Shown here: piece after piece, positions 20,422 to 31,508 of the stretch
Position numbering within the stretch: the stretch's first letter is position 1
How the letters are laid out: each line of letters begins with the position of its first letter
NCBI RefSeq assembly: GCF_907164915.1
Contig: NC_061863.1
Location: 25,153,710-25,217,709 of the forward strand
DNA: 64,000 nucleotides
From: Impatiens glandulifera
Taxonomy: Eukaryota > Streptophyta > Magnoliopsida > Ericales > Balsaminaceae
Reading direction: 5' to 3'
The notes under the pieces: generated by a model
Told to the model about the DNA's origin: nothing
The model's database searches: none
What the model saw: only the letters and a program-made list of their open reading frames with translations
Made by a program: the position numbers and the translations under genes

Positions 20422-21967
20422 TCAAAATTTGGGATTTTTCAAACTAGGCCATTACAAGGTCTAATTTTTGTTCCATTAGCTTTGAATTGATGAATATAGT
20501 TGAACACAACCAAAACAAGAACATCATAACATTATTAAAATATTTTTTGAAGATTGAATCAAAATTTCAAAATTCTTTTTTGATCAAACATGATCAAAGT
20601 GATGAAACAGTTATTTGGAATTCATCCCAATATATCAAAAAATATGTATAACAACTAATTTGATAAAAAATCCGGATTAAACTCAAGAACATAAGATTTC
20701 AAAAATCCAGTTTTTAAGCTTAAAATTTAAAGTTGCAGCTTGATGATGTTACAGTTGCTTGGAATTCATCATAAGATGTTAACAAACATGTATAACAACT
20801 AATTGGAACAAAAAAATTTGGATTAAACTAAAGAACACAAAATTTAAAAAAATCCAGTTTCTTGCTCAAATTTTAGAAAATTTTGATTTAGATTGATTTG
20901 ATCTGATTTCTTTCAACATAAAGTTCATACATGATATATAGAATGATTCTACACAAAGAAATTCTATAATCAAGCTCAAGAACAGATCAAACCCAATCAA
21001 ACAAGAAAAATTTGAAAAAATTCAAATTTTACAATCTAATATCATGATACAAATGATATTGAAGCATACCAACAGCGGGAGAACACTCATAGGGAGTGTT
21101 GACAGCTATTTAAAGGCCTAGATCGAGACTTGGATCGTCGGAATAGTTTTTGACAAACACTAGCTCGCCGAAATTTTCAAACCTTTGATTCAAGTGATTA
21201 TATTGTGTGATTGTTCGATGATTATTTGATGATTTGATAGTGGAAGGGTTAGGGAGTATTTATACTGTAAGTAGGTCGGTCGAAGATGACAATCCAAGTC
21301 AAATTTGACCTCCGACGATCTTATTCCTAAGTTCTATCCACTTAGATGGAAGCCTTATCCACGACAAGATAATGCTTATGGATAAGAGTGAAACGTAGGC
21401 GTCAATGAGAGGAGCACGTTGCCAGATTTTGAGCTGATATGATCTTCTGTGGTGGCTGCTGGAGCTTCTAGAAGAATCACGCCGGCGAGGTCGCGATTCC
21501 GGAGAAGGTGACGAAGGAAACAACGTCATTTCGAGTGACGGAACGCTAGGTTCCGTTGGAGTTCCGTCCATGGTCAACTCGGTTGAGTAACGGGGTTAGT
21601 TTGTCCCATTTGTTGATCGGGTGTGGCAGGTGCGCGCTTGATTCATTGTAGCAGGATGCGTGAGAGCGTCTTGGCTGTTGGATGAAATCTGGGTACTCAT
21701 CTGATGACCCAAGATCCTAATGCAAGGTTTCAACAAAAATCCAGCTACACATAATTATCTGATTTTATTTTTATTTAAAAGGTTCATTAAAATCAATTTT
21801 TATTTCCTTTAAATTCATTTCTTGACAAAACAATTCCCAAAAATATTTTTAGAATCATAATAAAAATTATGATAATAATTTTTTTTTAATTTGGGGGTAT
21901 TTTATTTAATTGGTTTAAGTCATGAATTAAACATAAATAATGATTAAATCACAACTAAATATTTTCA
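20422..21967 (-). repeat. Left (3') LTR of the Tat element
   Basis: About 1.46 kb is shared with 31509-32975, starting near TCAAAATTTGGGATTTTT. The start of the LTR (- strand) is placed at 21967 because - strand TGAAAATATTTAGTTG follows the purine tract CAAAGAAGAGGG. The other end is unresolved and may extend left of 20422. Confidence 0.7.
21257..21264 (-). promoter_or_regulatory. TATA box of the Tat LTR (left copy)
   Basis: On the - strand the sequence is CAGTATAAATACTCCC. The right copy keeps TATAAATA at 32350-32357. This supports - strand polarity for the element. Confidence 0.65.
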
Positions 21968-21980
21968 CCCTCTTCTTTGG
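21968..21980 (-). other. Candidate polypurine tract of the Tat element
   Basis: The + strand CCCTCTTCTTTGG is, on the - strand, the purine tract CCAAAGAAGAGGG, directly upstream of TGAAAATATT, the proposed LTR start. Confidence 0.45.
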
Positions 21981-22389
21981 TCTAATTTGGGTAAAATAAA
22001 TACAATATTTTAACCTAAATTATTTTTGGATTTTCAAATAATTTTCCAATTAGGGATTAATTATCACAATAATTAACCATAATTTTATCCTTAATTCTTC
22101 TTTATATTATTTTGAATATATAAAAATTCAAAATATTTGATTAATATATTATAAAAATAATAAATTTTTTATAAGTTAGGGTATGTAAAATTTCTATGTC
22201 TATAGAATGCCACTCTCGGACCGAGTTTGAGTAAAACAAACTTCATTTTTGGAAAATGTGGGATTGAGTTTTAAATAAACGAACATTTGAAATTCATAAC
22301 CTAATCTTATAGTAAAAAGGTAGAAGGATAAAACCTGGAAGGCAACGGATGTTGATGATGAATCATAACAATATATCATAGTTGGAGAT

Positions 22390-23340
22390 ATCATGATGAC
22401 GATCTTGTTTGTTGACTCTCGCCGGGGACAGACTACTACAATAATCTTGCTTCCTACTAGAGAATAGCGATAGGGTGCTGATGGGGATGAGTCATGTTAA
22501 TGGATCATTCTCTCCTTTGTTGAATCTTGCTGAGGATGAACTATTACAATAGTCTTACCATGTTGAGGAGTAAACAGGACTCCTAATTTGGATACATTAT
22601 TATTATAATCTTGTCATAACAATGACCGATGGTGCCTATCAACAGATAGGGCGCACCTGGGAAGTTAAAAGAACTCTTTGTGTGGATGAATCTCATGCCA
22701 GTAAGACTACATATCGAAAATTAGGACTTTCTTGAGGAATGCTCTTTTGGGAATAAAATCCTACGGGGATAGAGATAAAACTCTCGGGGATAGTGATAGT
22801 AATTACACCATTTCTATCAACAGACGGAATCCACTACTAGAGATTAATGATTATACAATGACTCTCATGGATGCATGTAATGAGATAGGGTTTATTGTAG
22901 GAGATGGTATCCACAACTAGGACTTTTCTGAGAAATGAAGAGAATTCTCCGCGTAGGATGAAGGAATATCTTCTGGGAGATGTAACAATAGTCACGCTGG
23001 GTGGTGATAACAATCATGTTGTGTGGGGTAGTAATAATCATTTTGTGCGGATGACAACAATCGTGCTTAGGATATAGGTTATAACAATGACCTATAAGCA
23101 AGACAGATGATAACAATCACTCTGGTGGGGACTAGTCATAATGATGACCGTTATAGATACCTATCAAAGATAGGGCTCACTCTTGTAAGGGATATGCGAA
23201 AACAATCACTCTAAGGGGATATGTTATACTAATAACCCATATAGTCGCCAATCTGTTGCGGATATGTTATAACAATAAACTATGTAGATGTCTATCGAAA
23301 TAGGGTTTTAGAGAGGTCTTATAAAAAATGACCTTCACAA
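22390..23340. repeat. Degenerate tandem region with TAACAATxA motifs
   Basis: Repeated blocks contain GATAACAATCA, ACCTATCAAAGATAGGGCTC and GGGGATATGTTATA, with variable spacing. No clear single period. It lies in the post-pol region of the Tat element. Confidence 0.6.
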
Positions 23341-23890
23341 CTAATATAAATATCCTACTTCCGCTGGGGAATGATCACGAGAAGAGCCATCCTGATTGGT
23401 AACTTATCTTTTCTAGACTTGACAAAGTGTTCTTCATAACTTGGTTGACACATCGACCAATTGTTTTATTACTTTGTAAGGTGGGAAGCTTTAACAAAAG
23501 CTACTTGGGGAATAGGCTATTCCCAATTCTGTTTTAGACTGGGTTAGAAAGTAGAAAAAATCTTGGTCCTACCCATGTAATAGGGTGACTTGAATTCGAA
23601 ACGTGTTTGTAACTTGGACACGAGCATTCCTGTATTGATAGGGATTGTCTCATTTTTAAAAGATCTCAAGTTCCTTTTTCTCATACGTTATGATATGAAT
23701 GATAAATTCGATCTCGTGTAGACAATTATCCAAGATATTAACTTGCGGGGAAGGGTGACCATAAAAATGTGGTCGTAATCAGTTATATTTTTAGTTGCTT
23801 TTTCCATGGGCCGCAATTCTTCAAAAGTTCGATTATTCCAAGTATAGTCACAAAGAGAGTTTCAACTTTCTAGCTTTGGGAATTTTTTGA

Positions 23891-24007
23891 CTTCCGGGGT
23901 ATATCTAGAGGAATCGATATGTTTTGCTCTTGCGATGGACATCGGGGAAGTCGTCTAAGTGAGCATAAACAGTGATTTCAACACCCCAACCTACACGAGA
24001 GTGTTTT

Positions 24008-24038
<31 letters not shown>

Positions 24039-24160
24039 TTGGTTCCTGGGGTGTATCTGGGGAATCAATGTACTTTTCTCTTATAATAGACATCGGGACA
24101 GCCGCTTGAGTGAGCATGAACAATGATTTCAACTCAACTTGCTGGGGATTTTGTAGATAC
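23891..24160. repeat. ~150-bp duplication around an (AT)n microsatellite
   Basis: The block with CCGGGGTATATCTAGAGGAA, GGACATCGGGGAAG, GAGCATAAACAGTGATTTCA recurs about 151 bp later as CCTGGGGTGTATCTGGGGAA, AGACATCGGGACAG, GAGCATGAACAATGATTTCA. An (AT)n run at about 24012-24038 separates the two copies. Confidence 0.8.
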
Positions 24161-24689
24161 AAATACGTATAGTTTTTTTAAGCCTTGAGTCTAGTTCTCT
24201 CTGTTCTCTTGTATAAAAGGGAATGAGACATCCTTTCTCAAATTACAGCTTTGGTTTTTGGGAGGTTTATTCCAATTCTTTTTCAAAATCCTTCCCAAGG
24301 GGGTTAATTCTCTAAATAATCACGTAATACGAAAACGAGCTTATTAAAGATATTCGTCGATAGGAGTTTTCCGAAAACTTGGGGTTTTGATCCGGGAGAT
24401 CAATCGTAGTTTGATTGTAAGATATGCTCTTGACTTTTGCTCTTACTTATTTCCTAAAATTCTTATCACTAGTTGGTGGAAGAATCAAGGTTTCCATAAT
24501 TCTAAAACTTTGTGGGGACAAAACTAAAAATAGTTTGTTCCTTTATGCACTCTTATTGAGTTGGTTTAGCTTCTTGAGCTTATTGAGACCGAACCTAAAT
24601 ATAGGTTGCCTACGTATCTTCCATACGTCCTTGATATATTATTTTGTTGTTTTGTTGTTTCTTTTGGAAGATTCAGGTCTCACGTAGTT

Positions 24690-25140
24690 CTCCCTTGATT
24701 GATGTGACGTAGTTATACAAAATTAGAGGTCGACAAGTCCTACTCTTAACCGAGGACTAGATGGGGATTTTGACGTGGTAATACAATACCAGAGGTTGAT
24801 TAGTCCGCTCTAGGCTGGGGACTAACTAGGGAATGGTGACGTAGTAACACAATATTAGAGGTCAATTAGTCCGCTCTAGGCTAGGGACTAAATGTTGGGG
24901 ATCGTGACGTAGTAATACAATATTAGAGTTCAATTAGTCCACTTTAGGCTAGGGGACTAACTCCAGGGGATTGTAATATGGTCTTACAAGACTAGAGGTT
25001 CGATTAGTCCATTAGAGGTTGGGGACTAGTCCTTGGGGAATTTTGACGTGGTCATACAAGACTAGAGGTCAATTAATTCGTTCTAGGCTGAAGACTAGCT
25101 GCTGGAGAATTTGATATAGTACACAAAACTATAGGTCAAT
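24690..25140. repeat. ~68-bp tandem array, six to seven copies
   Basis: Each unit contains GTGACGTAGTAATACAATAT, TAGAGGTCAATTAGTCC and CTAGGCTGGGGACTA in that order. It lies in the post-pol region of the Tat element. Confidence 0.85.
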
Positions 25141-25164
25141 TGACTAATTCTAGACAAGAGAATG

Positions 25165-25650
25165 TTTTTTTTTTATTTTTATCCTAGTAAGGCTGGATTG
25201 GGAGCTGTGATAATCCTACTGAGGCTGGATTGGAGCCTTGATAATCCTACTAAGACTGGATTGGATCCGTAGTAATCCTACTAAGGCTAGATTGAAGCCG
25301 TGATAATCCTGCTAAGGCTAGATTAGAGCCGTGATAATCATGCTAAGGCTAGATTAGAGTCATGATAATCTTGCTAAGGCTAGATTAGAGTCGTGATAAT
25401 CCTACTAAGGCTGGATTGGATCCGTGATAATCCTGCTAAGACTAGATTAGAGCCGTGATAATCCTGCTAAGGCTAGATTAGAGTCGTGATAATCCTGTTA
25501 AGGCTAGATTAGAACCATAATAATCCTGCTAAGGCTAGATTAGAGCTGTGATAATCCTACTAAGACTAGATTAGAGTTGTGATAATCCTGTTAAGGCTAG
25601 ATTATAGTTATGATAATCATGCTAAGGCTAGATTAGAGCCATGATAATAC
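25165..25650. repeat. 31-bp tandem array, about 15 copies
   Basis: Unit GATAATCCTGCTAAGGCTAG followed by ATTAGAGCCGT, repeated with few changes and stopping about 12 bases from the end of pol. Post-pol arrays of this kind in Tat elements are known to seed satellite DNA. Confidence 0.92.
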
Positions 25651-25661
25651 ACACTTCAACA

Positions 25662-25895
25662 TTATATATAATATCGTTTGAGTGCGTCTAAATTTCTTGG
25701 AGTAATAAACTCTTCACATTCTACTGTAGATAGGCAAACTACACATCTTGAGAGGATTTTCTTGATTAGGAAGGGTCCTTTCCATCGTGGTCGGAATATG
25801 CCTCTAGGGTCTAATAGTTCTCGAGTTCGTTTAAGTACTATGTGACCTTCCTTTAAGTTCCTGGGTTTGACCTTTCTGTTTAATGTATCGACCAT
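25662..25895 (-). pseudogene. Tat pol C-terminal end
   Basis: The - strand frame reads NRKVKPRNLKEGHIVLKRTR, then DPRGIFRPRWKGPFLIKKIL and ends NLDALKRYYI, stop. This is the conserved tail that follows integrase in Tat/Ogre pol. It marks the 3' end of the coding region. Confidence 0.85.
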
Positions 25896-25899
25896 CTAT

Positions 25900-26760
25900 T
25901 TCTGGTAAACCTGGGTTTTGCACAGAGCGTTTAACCGATGATCTTCCATCAGAATGAGTTGATCATATCGAGATTTCACCCAATCTTCTTCAACAACATG
26001 AGATTATAATAAGAATTTCAATGTAGGAATTTCGATCTCAATAGGTTGTACGACATCCATACCGTTGACTAGAGAAAATGGAGTTTCGTTTGTCGATGTT
26101 CGAGTAATTGTACGATATCCCATAAGGAAAATGACAACTTTTCATGCTAGTCCTTATATGTGTTGGTCATCTTTTTGATGATTCTAAACACATTCTTGTT
26201 TGCCGCTTCGACTGTGCCATTGGTTTGGGGTCGTTAGGGCGAAGACTTGTGATGTTCAATCTTGAACTCTTTGAGGAGGGATAAAACCTTTCTTTGGAAG
26301 TGTCTTCTATTATCCGAGATTATAGCATGAGGTACTCCGTACCTAGCTATGATATTAACACAAATAAACTTTGCTACTTGAGTAGACTTGAGAATCTTAT
26401 AAGATGTTGCCTCGACCCATTTAGAGAAATAGTCTATGGCTACGAGTATGAACTCATGTCCATTAGAAGCATGGGGATATATTTCCCCAATAAAATCAAT
26501 GCCCCATGTAGAAAAGGGACATGGTGATGTCATGCAGTATAGCAAAGATGTTGGAGTATGTTTAGATTAACATAAATTTGGCATTGGTGACAACTTTTTA
26601 CATAGCTGACACATTCCTGCTCCATGTTTTGCCAATAATATCCAACATGGATATTTTCTTGGTAAAATCTAGTCCTTTCATTTGTGGACCACACACTCCA
26701 ACGTGCACTTCTTCTATGATCCGTCGCGCTTTGGGACCATGGATGTAGAGAATATTTTGA
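25900..26760 (-). pseudogene. Tat integrase, broken
   Basis: The zinc-binding region starts with HVGVCGPQMKG (about 26700) and is frameshifted before its Cys pair. The core reads STWGIDFIGEIYPHASNGHE, FILVAIDYFSKWVEA, YGVPHAIISDN and HHKSSP. The first and second Asp of the DDE triad (GIDFIG; SDN) are visible; the Glu region is in another frame near 26220 (TNGTVEAAN). Integrase inserts the cDNA into the host genome. Frameshifts make it inactive. Confidence 0.85.
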
Positions 26761-27300
26761 CCATCAAAAGATCGTCTGTATAACTTGTTAGATATCCAAG
26801 AATAGTTAGTGGAATATAGGCGCAAGGCTCGTTGTTCCTTAGCTCGATGGGACGGATATTCTCCATACTCGATGTATTTTTGAAGAATATCGAACCATAG
26901 TTTGGTGGGAACTTGAACGGAGGCTACCACTTCGACTTTAAATTCAGATTTCCGTTTTTGTCGAATTTTCAGAGGTTTGACCTTAATTCCTATAGGAATT
27001 TGGTTCATAGCTTCTAGCATAGCTAAAGTATCGGCAAAGTGATTTTGGCTTCTTGGTGCGTGTACAAAAGACACGTGCTCAAACTTGTCGATAAAGTAGA
27101 GTAGGCAAGTGTGATAGTGTTTGAGATTTTCCCCTCGTATTTTCCATGTTCCGTTAACTTGGGATATAACTAGGTTAGAGTCGCCGACTATGTATAGTTT
27201 AGTTGCTCCTCTTTCGTATGCAATTTTGAGACCTGAGAGACATGCTTCGTACTCAACCTCATTATTGGTTACGGAATATTCTAATTAATAAATATGAGAT
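26598..27300 (-). pseudogene. Tat archaeal-type RNase H and linker
   Basis: Reads NNEVEYEACLSGLKIAYERG near 27260-27200, GDSNLVISQVNGTW, then SFVHAPRSQNHFADTLAMLE in a 158-codon frame that runs on into the integrase N-terminus. The NNE-EYEA, GDS and N-ADTLA motifs are those of the second (aRNase H) domain special to the Tat lineage. Confidence 0.8.
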
Positions 27301-27462
27301 TATATGTCCCTTTGGGATTTACCAAGAGAATTCCAATTCCATATTAATGTTTGGACGAAGCTCCGTCAAACATTAACTTCCATGTGTCTGAAGAGACATA
27401 CATTATGGTGTCATCAGGAAAGTCGAGTTCAAAAGAAGGCTCGACGATGATAGGTTGATCAG

Positions 27463-28023
27463 CTAGGAAGTCAGCAACAACGCTTCCTTTGATTGATTTC
27501 TAAACCGTGTATACAATATCGTATTCAAAATCATCATCATCCATTTAGCGAGTCTAGGCGATATCAGTGTTCGCTGAAATAGATAATGAATTGGATCCAA
27601 TCTAGATACCAGTTTGATAGGGTGAGCTTGCATATAGTGTCTCAATCATCTGGTGACCCATGCAAGTGCCCAAAACACTTTCTCGTATGTAGAGTAATTC
27701 AACACGTACCCGATCATTCTCTTGCTTAGATAGTAAATAGCGAGTTCGAGTTTATCCTCATTTTTTTGAGCCAACAGGCTGTCCATGGCCGAATCTATTA
27801 CTGTAAGATAGGGAATTAAAGGAACACCGAGCCTTAGAGGCATACGGACCGATGGTGACTTTAGATAGTCTTTGATTTTGTCAAACACTTTTTGACAAGT
27901 TTCATCCCAATGTAGTTTGAAAAGAGGATCACAAGTGAGAGTCAGTTTGCTGATGAATCGACTGATGAACTGGATTTTGTCGAGGAAGTCTCGGACTTCT
28001 CTCTCATTTCGTGCGGCAAGCAT
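27463..28023 (-). pseudogene. Tat RT C-terminal part and first RNase H
   Basis: Contains EREVRDFLDKIQFISRFISK, TCDPLFKLHWDETCQKVFDK and IYYLSKRMIGYVLNYSTYEK, the RT connection and RNase H region of Ty3/gypsy pol, preceded in another frame by IEVDPSKIEAI. Continues past a stop into RHYMQAHPIKLVSRLDPIHY. Confidence 0.85.
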
Positions 28024-28036
28024 AACCGTGATTGCC

Positions 28037-28440
28037 TCAATTTTGGAGGGATCGACTTCTATTCCGTGCCTCTTTATGGATCATGTCATATAAGATCATC
28101 GTTACTACTCGTTGATAGGTAGCCCCAACGTTCTTAAGACTAAAGGGCATGACCCTAAAACAGAACGTGCCTACCTCTTTGATGAAGGTAGTTTTCTCCT
28201 TGTCTTCTTCAGTGATCAGGAGTTGGTTATATCCTGAGAATCCATCCATGAAAGACAATAGCTGATTTACAACTGCATAATCGACCAAAATGTCGATATG
28301 GAGTAAAGGAAAGTTATTCTTTGGGCTGACTTTGTTCATATCGTGATAGTCTACACACACGCGCATCCTTTCGTCATTTTTCATGATGGGAACAACATTG
28401 GCTATCCATGTGGGGTAGTCCACAACTTCGAGGAATCCTG
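28037..28440 (-). pseudogene. Tat RT N-terminal part, catalytic block deleted
   Basis: Contains WIANVVPIMKNDERMRVCVD, LLSFMDGFSGYNQ and FCFRVMPFSLKNVGATYQRV. The first catalytic Asp region (MDGFSGY) is present. Straight after MILYDMIHKE the sequence jumps to the region encoding GIEVDPSKIEAI, so the segment with the Y-x-D-D motif (about 60-65 codons in relatives) is absent. Confidence 0.85.
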
Positions 28441-28677
28441 ATTCTAGCTATTTTTGGACTTCTTCCTTAACCCTAGAAACATTGTCAATTTTCATCCGTC
28501 TTAACCTTTGTTTAATGGGATTGGCCTATGGATAGAGGGGTATACAATGTCGGATATTACCAATGTCTACACTAGGCATGTCTTTGTAAGACCTGGCGAA
28601 TACGTCTTTATTGTTCTTTAGAATGTCTATCATCTCATGACGTTTGACGTCACTCAGACTCTATTAATCAACACGAT

Positions 28678-29070
28678 TTAAGGATCATTCTGCCTATTAA
28701 GGTTTACCTTGATTGTCATTTCAGCTGTAGAAACGATTTTGTCCTCGTATTTTAAGATTTTTTTCATTTCGAAATTAAATTTAGATTGGAATGAAACATC
28801 ATCATCTGAAACATATTTGAAACTGTACTTTGGAGTTTTATTGGATGCTTTATTACAAAAATCATATGATATCTTATCAGGGTTGTCATTATAGATGTCT
28901 TTATTTATTACGACATCATACACTTTCTTACAGACTAGTTTTTCATAGACTATAAGGGGGGAGTTATTATCATCAACCTCCAGGAAAACTTCGGGAGTCT
29001 TGTTAGTTGATGGTAGGTTTGCGAAATTGTTCTTACAAGAACTTTTATCATCCGAGCTTTCTCCCTTCAC
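28678..29070 (-). pseudogene. Tat pol linker upstream of RT
   Basis: A 130-codon open frame begins MKGESSDDKSSCKNNFANLP and ends near NLNRQNDP. It is acidic and Ser/Asn-rich with no catalytic motif, and lies between the G-patch-like segment and RT, where Tat pol has a variable linker. Confidence 0.5.
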
Positions 29071-29096
29071 AATGGGATTATTTCTAACTAGCTTTT

Positions 29097-29414
29097 TTAA
29101 GATTTCATGCCAATAAGTAGTAACTTTCCTTTTCTAGAACTATCACAACATGTTGGAGTATATCCGATACCAAAATTGTCTGAGTCGTAACAAGACCAGA
29201 GGAAAGAAGGCATGCCCGTGGTATTTGGTCCTAAGCCCATTCTTGGGAAATATCTCATCTTTTGCATGAGACGCACGAAGATGAGGCTATATGAAGTGAA
29301 GTCAGGAACGTGATATGATTCTTGTCTTTGCCTAAAAATAGGACAAATATTGAATCCACTCAGTTCGGTCACTTGAATGAGTTGAACCGACGACGGTTGT
29401 GACGTACTTTTCAC
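29097..29414 (-). pseudogene. Tat G-patch-like segment
   Basis: Reads MRYFPRMGLGPNTTGMPSFL and later FGIGYTPT. This fits the G-x-G-L-G pattern of the G-patch-like segment found before RT in Tat/Ogre pol. Flanking frames are broken. Confidence 0.6.
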
Positions 29415-29639
29415 CCTCTATGATGATGAGTTTGCCGTTAGACTAGAATCACATTTTCTGATGTAGGGTAGATGCAAGAGCCTTATCCTGATGTAACCAA
29501 GGTCTACCCAAGATTAGTTTGTACGATGGTCGCATGTTGATTACACAGAATTCTGCCTTAAAAGGTATATCTGTCACATAGATCATGGTTTGAAAGTTGC
29601 CCATGATTTCTCGACTGAATTATCGAATCTTTGGACACA

Positions 29640-29900
29640 CAAGTCTAAGGGAAGAACTTTATCAATATAAATGCGGATCTCTTAAAGAGTCTTCCATGTA
29701 CATATGTTCAGTGCTGAACAATTGTCGATTAAAGTCATAGGGATGACTTTGTCGGCCATCTTTATAGAAATGTAAAGTTCCTTCACATGAGTATCATCAA
29801 GAGCAGGTAGATCTTTGTCCTCTAAACCCATCATGTTGATCTGAAAAGTTTCTAAGATGATACCAACCAACTCTTCAGGAGTAGTGTTAGCTAGAATACT
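29640..29900 (-). pseudogene. Tat protease, active-site glycine replaced
   Basis: Reads VKELYISIKMADKVIPMTLI followed by DNCSALNIC. Relatives have DNGS here, so the glycine after the active-site Asp-Asn is Cys. A retroviral-type aspartic protease matures the polyprotein. This one is probably inactive. Confidence 0.75.
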
Positions 29901-30419
29901 AGCTTGTCTTAGCTCATTTAGAACAACCTAATTATGTTTGATAGAATACATCAGAATTTTCCAGATAAAAATGTTGGCAATGGTCTCTTTAACTAAGCAA
30001 GAAGACTATCGTCGAGATTTTGAGCTCTGGGCTCATTATCTTTTCTTGGGCTGTTAGATGGCCCAATAAGATTATCCGTATTGGCTGAAGTTATTTTCAT
30101 GAAACTAAGTTGGAAGTCAGTCACACTCCAGGTTGCTGAGACTTCTCGTGGCACTATTCTTGGAGTGCTCAAAGTGGGATTGTCAATGATCCACCAATTT
30201 CGAGGTATTACTAGCGGAGATGGAACTCATTGATCCTTCTTTTTGGGCCATGGGTTGACCATATTAATCTCCAGAAGATTAATAAGTTCGTCTGCGAAAA
30301 TCAGGTTGACTTGATGATTGGGAATCAGATTGCTCGTGATTTTGCATTTAGGAATGATCTTTTGATCAATCAAGTCTTACACTGATGCTTAAGTGCACTA
30401 CAATTATCTGTAGAGTGAT

Positions 30420-31490
30420 CTTTTAATTAATCAGAACTTTATACCCTCTTGAGAAGTTAAGGGTTTGATTAGATTCCTTTGTTGAAAGAGGGTAAGAGCT
30501 TGACTCAGGGTCATTCCTAGATCGTCAAAAGTTATGGGAGATCTTGGGACCCTCGGTATTGGTGGCTTAGAAGTCATAGGTACACTTGTTTTAGCCAACA
30601 CCGATTTACTTGGACCTCGCTTAGGAGAGGCTAGGGCCTTCCAGGCAGCCGCGACCTGGTGGATTTTGGCTTTTTCCTTCCTCTAAGGTAGAGGAGGAGC
30701 GACATAAGCCTTCATGGTTTTACCCTATTTTCTTTCCTTATGAAAGGCTTCATCGATGTTATTTCATAATTTTAGAAGTTTCTTCATGTTTTGGAAAGAT
30801 TTGACGGCGAATCTAACAACATATCGACCGTTATCCAAAATCATGTTGATTTGTCTTTGTTCGCTAGGAAAGTAATCAATCTCTTTAGCAACAACTTTCC
30901 ACCTTTCGACGAAGACCGTAAATTTCTCATTCTCGCCTTATTTCACATTCTTAAGCTTCTTCTCAGGCCGTTCTAAGCTAAGATGTATGCTAAAACTTTC
31001 TATGAAGTCTGAGGCGAGTTCTTCAATAGTTTGAATGTAAACTATCTTCTTTTGATGATACCGACGTAGGATCGCCCCATATAAATACTACGGAAATAGA
31101 TGGAGGACTGTTGGTTCCCCAGATAAAAAGGTGTCATAGCCATTGTGTATATCTAGAAGAAAGCAGCATGGTCAGTCTTGCCTACATACTTTGATAGAGA
31201 AGGTAGTTTTATCCCAAAAGGGATCATTGCTTGTTCGACAGTTTTCATGGCATTTTTCCAATCATGGTGCTCATCCAAACTACATTTGGTCAATTGATTA
31301 AGTTGTTCTTGGAACTTGTCCTGGTTAGCATTCAATTGAGCCATTTGAATCTTGTATTCTGTAAGAGGAATGACTGTAAGGTTTGCCCCTTCTTGGACGT
31401 TAGGGTTATCAAGAGATTCTGACTGAGTTTTTGGTGACCTATTATCATCTTCAAGAAACTCTTCATTAAGAAAGGCTTCTTACATGTTAT
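30420..31490 (-). pseudogene. Tat gag, broken
   Basis: From the 5' side: an N-terminal frame with MAQLNANQDKFQEQLNQLTK (31153-31344), then ENEKFTVFVERWKVVAKEID and KSFQNMKKLLKL typical of the gypsy gag core, then a basic stretch and PITFDDLGMTLSQALTLFQQ. In-frame stops occur in the core. The sequence just upstream on the - strand runs straight into the LTR copy at about 31508, leaving no primer binding site. Confidence 0.75.
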
Positions 31491-31508
31491 GACGAGTTTG
31501 GATATTAA

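Noticed and set aside
21299..21577. 92-codon - strand frame rich in Ser/Pro/Arg (and the related frame at 32469-32669)
   Set aside because: It occurs at the equivalent position of both Tat LTR copies, overlaps the region just after the LTR TATA box, and is broken differently in each; LTR sequence rather than a gene.
24424..24687. 87-codon + strand frame rich in Leu and Phe
   Set aside because: It lies antisense in the post-pol region of the Tat element; the hydrophobicity reflects AT-rich sequence.
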